This document shows, piece by piece, positions 1 through 9,100 of a DNA stretch of 64,000 bases; within the stretch, counting starts at the first letter, position 1, and the number at the start of each line of letters is the position of its first letter. The position numbers and the translations under genes are program-made. The notes under the pieces are model-generated. The model was not told where the DNA came from. It made no database searches and saw only the letters and a program-made list of their open reading frames with translations. Source of the DNA: Macquaria australasica (taxonomy: Eukaryota; Chordata; Actinopteri; Centrarchiformes; Percichthyidae). Location: assembly GCA_005408345.1 (NCBI GenBank), contig SEMN01000598.1, positions 241,219-305,218 of the forward strand, written 5' to 3'.

Positions 1-779
1 AAACAGTCAGGGCCTTCCTCTCAGCAACTTTCAGTCGCATGTGTCAAATATATTGTACATATAAGTGACACGGGAACCATACATGCAGTGTATATGTATG
101 TAAGATACCTTAATCTACTATATGTTGCATTTATGCAAAGACAATTTACTGTTGGTTTTTGTATTACTGTTATATGTGATAAATATATATTATTAGGTCC
201 ATATAAAAGTTACAATTTTGGATAGTTACATGATATTGACATATATGCAGCATATCAACTGCAACTGATGTACACCTTTGTAGAATGCTTGAAAGCCAAG
301 TTCATTAAAATATATGCCAAAACCAACACATATGAATTTATACTTTTTTATTTTTTTTATATATAATGGATATGTTGGTATAACATATATGTCCATATAT
401 GAAGTGGTTCCAATTTTGAATATGGACATACATGGCATTCCAGTATACAATATGTCATATATGTGATTCCAGCATATGTACATATATTACATTTGACATT
501 TTCATAAATGCACATATATTAGATTTCCGGGTAACATTTGTCCATTTACCGTAATGACCAAGCTCAGAAATGCTGAGAAGCACAAAGAAAAAATAAGAAA
601 CTCAAGAAATTCACTTAATCTTTTTACCTTTTGTGTTTGTTGTAAGACGCATGTGGAGACACATTCTAATGCCAGGTGTGAACTAATGTACTTTGACCTG
701 TCCACTTGTGATCACCCAAGATGCATGTTAATTCCAGGTGTAAACAGGGCCATAGAGACAGTCATTGAGGTCTCGGCTC
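1..779. other. AT-rich DNA with many CATATATG-like palindromes; no gene seen
   Basis: Low-complexity AT-rich sequence. From about 230 to 510 the words catatg, catatatg and atatgtccatatatg recur on both strands. Short open frames here show no family resemblance. It lies in the zeb2 intron that continues off the left edge. Confidence 0.5.
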
Positions 780-1010
780 TAGAGGTAGGTTATCTGGGTG
801 TCGACAGTGTAACAGTGACAAGAGATGTTGTGTTTTTGTGTAATATAACTAGTGGGAACATATGGGGGAAAAAAATTGACCAAGAATAGGACCTTGGGGG
901 ACCCCCACAGCAGATTGGAGCTGAAGATGAAGAGGACAATGAAGGATCTGTTGGCATAATGTGAAGAAAAAAATTGATTCATTTCTCTTCTACTTGAAAA
1001 TATCTGGTGA
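780..1010 (-). pseudogene. LINE reverse-transcriptase relic (RT motifs B and C)
   Basis: Read on the minus strand, about 915-880 gives GVPQGPILG (RT motif B), and 838-782, in another frame, gives KHNISCHCYTVDTQITYL, which aligns with the KHxIxFHCYADDTQLYL motif C seen in the L2 copies of this window. The catalytic YADD has become YTVD and a frameshift lies between the two motifs, so this is dead. Spacing and order fit a CR1/L2/Rex1-type RT, but the sequence is clearly older than and distinct from the L2 family at 1543 onward. Confidence 0.6.
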
Positions 1011-1538
1011 TAAAGCAAGTGACACACTTATGAATTATAGCACAACATACATAAGCATGTAGGCCCACAATAGCTGAATGAGATAAAAATGACCAGATGA
1101 AGGAGAGTAATTATACACACATCACGTAGGTGCACGGGTGAAAATGACAAGATACATATGTTGCAACAAATATAGTTTTAGGTCTCAGCTGGTGGTATTG
1201 TGCATTCCTGGACCACACAGTGATGGGTTAGAAAATTAGTAAAAGGAAGCATTATCTGTACTATTGTGCATTATATCCTGTGAATAACTCATTATCCTGG
1301 GTAGAGAACACACAATGTTGCTTTGAATTGTCCTTTTGTGTGCAGATAACTAGCCTTGTAATGAGTCACATCCTTGCACATCAACCAGCAAAATTCATTT
1401 TTATACTCCACCCAGTTATAGAGCAGAAAGACATGGGCAGTCTCTTCCAGTGAGTCCTATATGAAGCAAAACACATCTGACAAGCCATATTTTCTTACTC
1501 CACACACTCTGTGCCATGGATGATTGTTATTTGATGTA
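1011..1538. other. unannotated intronic DNA
   Basis: AT-rich unique-looking sequence between the RT relic and L2 copy 1. No coding potential, RNA gene or repeat with recognisable ends is seen. Confidence 0.4.
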
Positions 1539-4098
1539 CTAAATGCCAGAGCAGCTTGTACTAAATGCCAGAGCAGCTTACTACTCATCATTAATAGAGG
1601 AAAATAAGAACAACCCCAGGTTTCTGTTCAGCACTGTAGCCAGGCTGACAGAGAGTCACAGCTCTGTTGAGCCATGTATTCCTATAGACCTCAGTAGTAA
1701 TGACTTCATGAGCTTCTTTAAAGATAAAATTCTAACTATTAGAGAAAAAATTCAGCACCTCCTGCCCTCAGTTGGTACTGACTTATCTTCAAACACAGGA
1801 ACCTTAGAAACAACTGTAAAACCTGTACATTTAGACTGCTTTTCTCCCATCAACCGTAATCAACTAACTTCCATGATTTCCTCATCTAAGCCATCAACGT
1901 GTCTTTTAGACCCCGTCCCAACTAGGCTGCTTAAAGAACTTTTACCCTTAGTTAGCACTTATGTACTAGATATGATCAATCTGTCCTTATTAAAAGGCTA
2001 TGTGCCACAGTCCTTTAAAGTAGCTGTAATTAAGCCTCTTCTTAAAAAGCCCACTCTTGATCCAGGGATTTTGTCAAATTATAGACCTATATCTAACCCT
2101 CCTTTTCTCTCTAAGGTCCTTGAGAAAGCAGTCGCCAATCAGTTGTGTGACTTTCTACACAACAACAAGCTGTTTGAGGATTTTCAGTCAGGATTTAGAG
2201 TGCATCATAGCACAGAGACAGCACTGGTGAAAGTTACAAATGACCTTCTAATTGCATCCGACAAAGGACTTGTCTCTGTCTTGTCTTACTAGATCTTAGT
2301 GCTGCATTCGATACCATTGACCATCACATTCTATTACAGAGACTAGAACATTTAATTGGCATTAAAGGTACTGCACTAAGCTGGTTTAAATCCTATTTAT
2401 CAGATCTATATCAGTTTGTACACGTTAATGATGAATCCTCTATGCACGCCAAAGTTAGTCACGGAGTTCCACAAGGTTCTGTGCTTGGACCAATTCTATT
2501 TACCTTGTATATGCTTCCTTTAGGCAATATTATTAGAAAGCACTCCATAATTTTCATTGTTATGCAGATGATACCCAATTGTATTTATCCATCGCCAGAT
2601 GAAACCAATCAATTAGCTAAACTTCAGGCATGCCTTAAGGACATAAAAACCTGGATGACCTGCAATTTTCTGATGTTAAACTCAGACAAAACCGAAGTTA
2701 TTGTACTTGGCCCCGAACACCTTCGAAACACATTATCTAAAGATATAGTTTCTCTAGATGGCATTGCCCTGGCCTCCAGCTAAACCGTAAGGAATCTTGG
2801 AGTTATCTTTGATCAGGATATGTCCTTTAACTCCCAAATAAAACAAACTTCAAGAACTGCCTTTTTCATTTACGTAACATTGCAAAAATCAGGCACATCC
2901 TATCTCAAAAAGATGCAGAAAAACTAGTCCATGCATTTGTTACGTCTAGGCTGGACTATTGCAACTCTCTATTATCAGGCTGCCCCAATAAATCCCTTAA
3001 GACTCTCCAGCTGATTCAGAATGCTGCGGCACGTTTACTGACAAGAACCAGAAAAAGAGAACATATTTCTCCAATATTAGCTTCTCTACACTGGCTCCCT
3101 GTAAAATCCAGAATAGAATTTAAAATCCTTCTCCTCACCTTCAAAGCCCTAAATGGTCAGGCACCATCATATCTTAAAGAGCTCATAGTACCCTATTACC
3201 CCACTAGAGCACTGCGCTCCCAGAATGCAGGGTTCCTTGTGGTTCCTAGAGTCTCTAAAAGTAGAATGGGAGCCAGAGCCTTCAGCTATCAAGCTCCTCT
3301 CCTGTGGAACCAGATCCCAGTTTGTGTACGGGAGGCGGACAACCTCCTCACATTTAAGAGTAGGCTTAAGACTTTCCTCTTTGATAAAGCTTATAGTAGG
3401 GCTGACTCAGGTGACCCCTGAGCCCCCCCTTAGTTATGCTGCTATAGGCCTAGACTGCCGGGGGACTTCCTATGATGCACTGAGCTCCTTTCTCCTCCTC
3501 TTCCTCTCCATCTGTACGCCCTCATATCCCATCAATGCTTGTTATTAATTCAACTTCTTCCCGTAGTTGTGTGCTTTCTCTCCTCTCTCTCTCTCTCCCC
3601 TTCTGTTGCTTTCTGCAGGTATTTCTGCCTCCGGAGCTGTGGAGGTCTGGGTCTGTGGTTGCTGCCGCCTGCTGCCCCCGTGCTCCTGCTCTGCACCCGC
3701 TGATGCTATTGCTGTTGTTGCTGTTATTAGTATTGCTATTATAATGTTGCTCTTAGTGTTGTTTCTGTTGGTGTTAACATCAATGCCATTACCATATCTA
3801 TGCTGTATTGAGCTGCTGTATGTTCTCTTTCCTCCTGCTCTCTCTCTCCCGCTCCCCCCTTCCCCCTTCAACCCAACCGGTCGAGGCAGATGACCGCCCA
3901 CCTTGAGCCTGGTTCTGCTCGAGGTTTCTACCTGTTAAAAGGGAGTTTTTCCTTGCCACTGTCGCATAGTGCTTGCTCATGGTGGGAACTGTTGGGTCTC
4001 TGTAAATATAAAGAGTCGGTCTAGACCTGCTCTATTCGAAAAAGTGCCCTGAGATAACTTTGTTATGATATGGCGCTATATAAATAAAACTGAATAAA
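1539..4098 (+). mobile_element. L2-type LINE copy 1, 5'-truncated, with 3' UTR and tail
   Basis: Begins inside ORF2 and runs through the RT domain, the C-terminal region (ORF2 stop at 3419-3421) and a 3' UTR of CT-rich, C-rich and (TTG/TTA)-rich blocks. It ends at the typical tail atggcgctatataaataaaa then ctgaataaa near 4098. It is antisense to zeb2. The 5' junction is odd: actaaatgccagagcagctt occurs twice in a row (about 1538-1577), the second copy running on into the element. Four sister copies of the same family in the window confirm the boundaries. Confidence 0.9.
1543..3421 (+). pseudogene. L2 ORF2 (RT and C-terminal part), broken
   Basis: Encodes the RT N-terminal region (VIKPLLKKP, NYRPIS, FQSGFRVHHSTETAL), motif A in a shifted frame, motif B (SHGVPQGSVLGPILFTLYML), motif C, and the C-terminal part ending KTFLFDKAYSRADSGDP. 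Compared with the sister copy at 15311-16234 there is a 2-nt deletion near 2280, a 1-nt deletion just before the YADD segment (about 2550), and a GAA-to-TAA nonsense change at about 2781. It cannot make a working protein. Confidence 0.88.
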
Positions 4099-4099
4099 C

Positions 4100-4375
4100 T
4101 GTAGTTGTTCTTTCCTTCCCTGATCTTCCTCCTCAGCTCCCTCTGTACAATCCTCAGCTCCTCCTTGTTGCCTGACCTGAAGGCCCTCTTTTTGTCCCTG
4201 AGAAGAGCCTTTATGTCAGGGTTGATCCAGGGTTTGTTATTCGAGAAGCACCGAACCGTTTTGGTTGGTACGGTGTTCTCTACACAGAAGCTAATGTAGC
4301 CTGTAATACAGTCTGTAAGGTTGTTGATGTCCTCCCCATGAGAGTCTGTAAACACAAGACCATAGAAGACCATAT
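4100..4375 (-). pseudogene. fragment of a different LINE ORF2 (linker between endonuclease and RT)
   Basis: The minus-strand frame includes DCITGYISFCVENTVPTKTV, CFSNNKPWINPDIKALLRDK and KRAFRSGNKEELRIVQREL followed by RRKIREGK. This is the segment of fish LINE ORF2 proteins that follows the endonuclease domain, with the characteristic NNKPWxxxDIKxLLxxKKRAF pattern. It starts within a few bases of the 3' tail of L2 copy 1 and is in the opposite orientation. The clade cannot be decided from so short a piece; Rex1/CR1-like is a guess. Confidence 0.6.
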
Positions 4376-4439
4376 ATATATGCAGTTGTGTTGCTGCTCC
4401 CAAAGAGGAGAGGTGAGGTCGTGCTGCTGTAAACACAGG

Positions 4440-4617
4440 CCTTAGTTTGATTTGTGAAGAGTTAGTTTTGAGTTATTTTTCTTGTGTTTTTCCTTTTTCC
4501 TGATTTTCCTGTATTATGGAGAGCACTGTAAATAAACCTTCACCTCAAAGCAAGCAAAATGTCTGCTGAGTCTGCCTACTTACCACCTTCCTTGCCATTC
4601 GAGCTCGACTACGTTAC
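4440..4617 (+). mobile_element. possible 3' part of an LTR
   Basis: A T-rich stretch followed by aataaa (4532 region), then gtctgctgagtctgc and an end gactacgttaca. Fish Ty3/Gypsy LTRs often end this way (polyadenylation signal, short R-U5, ...gttaca), as the solo LTR at 49143 also does (...ccgtaaca). No matching TG start or target duplication was found, so this is tentative. Confidence 0.3.
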
Positions 4618-4705
4618 AATGTTACACACTTTTTACATTTTTATTGCGTCTTGATTTTTCTACCAGCAGTATTTTTCACCCTTGAGAACCTGAAACGACC
4701 AAATG

Positions 4706-4718
4706 TTTTGGGGCATTT
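4706..4718. repeat. left target-site duplication of the SINE-like element
   Basis: ttttggggcattt, matched with one mismatch by 5072-5084. The length and the flanking position fit target-primed reverse transcription. Confidence 0.65.
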
Positions 4719-5071
4719 CCATCCATCCATCCATTTTCTATACCACTTTATCCTCAGAGGGTCGCCGGGGGCTGGGGCCAATCCCAGCTGACATTGGGCG
4801 AGAGGTGGGGTACACCCAGGACTGGTCGCCAGTCAATCACAGGGCTGACACATAGAGACAGACAAACATTCACACTCACAGTCACACTTACGGACAATTT
4901 AGAATCACCAGTTAACCTAACTTGCATGTGTTTGGATGGTGGGAGGAAGCCGGAGTGCCTGGAGAGAACCCACGGGGAGAACATGCAAACTCCACACAGA
5001 AGAGCCCCAGCCGGCCGGCGTGAACCCAGAACCCTCTTGCTGTGAGGCGACAGTGCTAACCACTGTGCCGG
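4719..5071 (-). mobile_element. tRNA-headed SINE-like element with (TGGA)n tail and 13-bp target duplication
   Basis: On the minus strand it starts ccggcacagtggttagcact then gtcgcctcacagcaag and gggttctgggttc. The tggttagcactg and gggttc words look like the A and B boxes of a tRNA-type Pol III promoter. It runs through the well-known fish segment catgttctccccgtgggttc and ends in aaaatggatggatgga. It is flanked by ttttggggcattt (4706-4718) and ttttagggcattt (5072-5084), a 13-bp duplication with one mismatch. This family is very common in teleost genomes; its formal class name is left open. Confidence 0.7.
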
Positions 5072-5084
5072 TTTTAGGGCATTT
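5072..5084. repeat. right target-site duplication of the SINE-like element
   Basis: ttttagggcattt, the partner of 4706-4718 with one mismatch. Confidence 0.65.
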
Positions 5085-5231
5085 TTGTTTGAAATATTTG
5101 ATTAGATTATCAAAATAGTTAATTTTCTCTTGATAGACTAATCAATTATTAGACACCTTCTTGAATCCTCTAGTATCTGCAGGGACTTTGTGTTGATTTG
5201 TAGTTACATGTCTGACTGAACAAAACTGATG

Positions 5232-5330
5232 TGTGAAGTTCCCCAAGCCTGCGTCCTTGGGCCTCTTATGTTCAACATCAACGTGCTCACAGATTATAGA
5301 CAACACCAAATTTCTTTCCATAACATTAAA
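5232..5330 (+). pseudogene. short LINE reverse-transcriptase relic (motif B)
   Basis: One frame reads CEVPQACVLGPLMFNINVLT and then RQHQISFH, which aligns with GVPQGSVLGPLLFxIYxL...RxHxIxFHCYADD of CR1/L2/Rex1-type RTs. It stops just where the catalytic YADD should begin. It is a third independent RT relic in the left 6 kb. Confidence 0.45.
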
Positions 5331-5923
5331 TAACATCATCAGGTGACTGAAGACCCGTACAGTCATTGTTAATCCATTTTAGTTTAAATATTTAGTCAAG
5401 CAGCAAAATATTTCTGACAGTTTCAATAGTCGATCAGCCGCTTGAGTCATTTTTTAAGCAAACATGAACTAGCTTCGAGTTCTCAGACGTAAATATTTGC
5501 AGGTTTTCTTATTTCTCTTTGATGGTACACTGAATATCTCTGACATTTTATAAACCAAATGATTAATGGCTGAAATGAGAAAATCTTTTTCATATTAATC
5601 CACTTATAAATAAAATAATTGTCAGCTGCAGCCATAGTTTATCTTCTATTTTATTTTATTCTTTTTAAATTCTATTTATATGTGTTTTTTTAAATTGCAT
5701 GATATCTCATCTTTTTATGTAAACTCGTGTTGTTTGTCCAAACTGTTCAAACTCTTTTTTGGAGAAATGATGGCGAAGACGTGAAGAAGAGTTTTGGGTT
5801 TAAACTGAATTAAAGGGGAATTTAAAGGGAAATCAGGAGGTTAATGCGAGCAACACTTGTGATGACACCTGCCTGCTTCCTGTGCTGGCATGTGACAGAA
5901 AAGACGGAGCAGGTGTGTTTTAC
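5331..5923. other. zeb2 intronic DNA left of coding exon 5
   Basis: AT-rich, no repeat with recognisable ends and no coding frame. The purine-rich stretch at about 5760-5845 is unremarkable. Confidence 0.4.
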
Positions 5924-6138
5924 CTGGTCTGTGGCGGGTTTGTGCGTGGTCATGTGACGCTCCAGCTGAGTGCGGTGGCTGAAGGTGTCGGCACACAGCG
6001 GGCAGCTGAAGCTCTCCTCGTTCTTCTCATGCCGATATTTGATGTGTTCCTTCAGAGACGTCAGGCGCTTGTAACCGCGGTCGCAGTATGGACAGGTGAG
6101 CAGCTGGGCGAAGTCGTCTGTAGTGCCGGACAGCAGGT
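5924..6138 (-). CDS. zeb2: zeb2 coding exon 5 (zinc fingers 1 and 2 of the N-terminal cluster)
   Basis: 215 bp from acceptor ggctgcag to donor gtaaaaca, ending in phase 0 after TDQ, the same place as in mammalian ZEB2. Finger 1 is C213-x2-C216-x12-H229-x4-H234 (CPYCDRGYKRLTSLKEHIKY then RH). Finger 2 is C243-x2-C246-x12-H259-x3-H263 (CPLCADTFSHRTQLERHMTT then H). All zinc ligands are intact. Finger 2 departs from the usual CSYTFAYRTQLERHM at four positions (ADTFSH for SYTFAY). The exon with fingers 3 and 4 is not found to its left within the window. Confidence 0.94.
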
Positions 6139-9100
6139 CTGCAGCCAGAGAGAGACAGAGGTGGAGGCTGGTGGATAAACAGGTCAGTGCAGCAGCTGCT
6201 GTGTTAACTTTAAGGTAACAGCAAAGACAACTTTACATTAACAGGTAACTCACTGACTCTCTCAGCTGATCATCTGATATTTTTACAATTTTCTCCCTTT
6301 AATTATACAAACATGTATATTCTTACATCTTTTCATGAACTGGTGTCAGTTTCTTTCACATTGTCGTGTCCTAAAGTCTCAACGTGACGTCATGTGATGA
6401 GTATTTGTTATAATGTTGTTTACATGGAGTTCAGATTGAGGGAGTTTTAGGTTTTTGGTATTTACCGTGTTCGCTCTCATCCTGACTGATGGCCTCAGGC
6501 GTGCCAAGTCGCGTCACCTCCTCCGGGGCTTCTGGGTAAATGATGGCAGTGTCGCTGCGCTGCAGGTACTCGGCGATGGTTGTCGGATGACCGTCGCCCT
6601 CCTCCAATTTCCGTTTCAGAAAGTACTCGTCCAGCTCTGAGACGCCTTCCAGTCGCTTCACTGATCCAGGATACAAACAGGTGATGAGTTCAGGGTCATT
6701 TGTAAACAGCAACATTTAGTTTAGTTAGCATTTAAATTAGCTTTTGTTTAATGAGAGACAGTCGGTCAGAATAAGAGACGAGCCTGTGGCTTATAAAACA
6801 TAATTATCTGTATAGAAACGTGCATTACAGTGAGGCGTGGCAGAGATGATGCTATAAACAGAACCAGAGAGGATCCAGGATCGAGCCTTGTGGGACGCCT
6901 TCACAAGAGGTGCTGGAAACTACTACTTTACTTCTTTTAAAGGTCAACAACAGGAACTTTATGAACCATAACATGTAACACCCACTGTCAACCATGGTCA
7001 CACACACACACACACCCATGACATATTATCTCATAAGTTTGAACCATTCATATCTTTTATTTTGCCAACAGTTTTATCTACTTTTTTAAGCATCAGTATC
7101 TGTTAACAGACCTGACAGGTCCTGATGTTGATGGAGGGGGGGTATAAAGGATTATGATATGTATGTGTGATTATTATTTATTGATCGTACCTGTACCGTT
7201 TCCCACTGCTTGCAGAGATGCCTCCGGACCAAGAGGTTCGTACTCATTCTTCCTGTCATCTGTTGAATGAAATGACAGGGAACAGAAACAGATTTATTAA
7301 CCTCCTCCTCCTCCTCCTCCTCCTGCTGCAGGCGGTCAGCAGCAGTCTGAAGGTATTTGCCACATAATGAATGAAACCTTGACTGTGGTCTATTGTGTTT
7401 GTTCCTCCTGGGTTTCCTCATGTGACTCCTCAACAGGAGTCACAAGTATCATAAGCTTCATTCAGCCCTTCAAAGGAGGGAGGGACACACCTCCTCCCCC
7501 ACAACAACGGGGGGGGGGGGGCTGCCTCCACCTCCATCCCATAACAGAGAGGGAGAGACAGCAGAATAAGTACATGTGTCATTTGACTGTGTGGTCGCTC
7601 TGCTAGCTAGCCACGAGCTAACGGTCAACTGTGTGTTATCTGATTAGCTGGTCAGCTCGTCACCACAAATCACATTTGATTGGATGAATTTAAGAAATCG
7701 TCCCAGAGTTAGTTCAGGATGAGTCATCACAAACATTAAAATGTTTTACAGGAAGAGAACAGAGAGATGAAAACCAGTTGAAATCAAGTTTCAGCAGTTA
7801 CAGTCTGTTGTTTCTACACTCTTCTTCTTTTTCTCTATTTCCTGCTCCTCCTCCTCCTCCTCCTCCTCCTCCTGTTGTTGTTGTTGAGAGTAAAATGGAG
7901 TCTTTTTGTGTTTTCATTCCTCTTTTTTTCTTTCCTTGAGAGACAAGATGGAGGTGACGGAGGAATAATGAGTGTTTCACTTCTGTTCTCTGAGTCAACA
8001 GCTTCTGCTTCTTCTTCTGTTTCTGTCTGAAAACTCCTCTGCTGTCTCCTTCTCTTTCATATTCACTTCTACTTTTCCTTTTTAATGTTCTTTCTTTCTT
8101 TCCTCCCGCTCACTCGTTCCTTTTGCTTCTTCTCTCCCTGTTTTCAGACCTGTATTTCATTTGCTTCCTTCCATCATTCCTTCTTTATTTGTCATCTTTC
8201 ATTTGTGTTGCGTCTGTCTTCTCTTTATTCTCTCCTTCTTTCTCTTTGTGCTTCCTTCCTTCCTTCCTTCCCTCCTCTCCTGTCCTCTGGTGAATCCGTC
8301 TGGTTTCCGGACTCCCTTGTGATAGTAGCAGCTTCTCATCTCTGTGACTCGGCTTCTTCACCTCGATGTGTTGTTTGAACTCGAGGACGTGGAGACGCCA
8401 TCTGTCCCTCACAGGAAGGAAAACCTCGTACCGACACCTTCCCTCTCAAGCACTCAGCAGTTATTTAACGCCACTCCATATTCTCACATTAACCAATGAA
8501 GATCCAGAGTCCAGACTTAAAGGGGGACACACAGAGTCCCAGTCCGTCTTCCTTCAGTGTTTTTCTGTGTTGTATCATTTTGTTTTGAATGAGTGTTAAA
8601 CGTGTCCTTCTCTTGTCTCTTTGTTGAAGACACATGATGGACAGGTGACGTCTCAGAAGGGTTAGGGTTAGGGAGAGTCTCACTTTAAAAATGACTTCTG
8701 TTAAACTGCAGTTCTGCTGATGTGTCCTCACTGATGATGGAGATGATGAAGAACCTGTCTGCAGTGTGTGGGTGGAGTCAGGTCATTAGTGGAGACAGAT
8801 GGAGGTCCATCAGTCAAAGCGTCTGATTTCATTCAGCTCGTTGACGAGCTCGTTTGGATCCTGATTAAAAGGATGAACACCAACTGTCCTATCAGCAGCC
8901 ACCACCTCATCACCTGCAGCTCCATCACCTGCTGCTCCATCACCTTATTCTAACTCCTTCCTTCCTGTCTTATGTGTAATCAGGACTTATTAGATTAAAA
9001 ACTGAAGCATCCTCGTAAACAGACCTGAAGAATCTCTGAAGTGTTAAACGTTTCTTTCTTTCAGTTTTTGCTTCGACTATTTTTATTGTGCTGTGTCCCA

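Noticed and set aside
4099..4617. A complete LTR starting tgtagttg at 4099 and ending gttaca at 4617
   Set aside because: The left half is clearly LINE coding sequence on the minus strand, so only the right part could be LTR, and no target duplication supports it.
5882..6178. Plus-strand 98-codon open frame over zeb2 exon 5
   Set aside because: Antisense shadow of the zinc-finger exon, which is clearly coding on the minus strand.
8659..8675. Telomere-like ggttagggttaggg
   Set aside because: Only two to three units; chance or a minor interstitial fragment, not a telomere.
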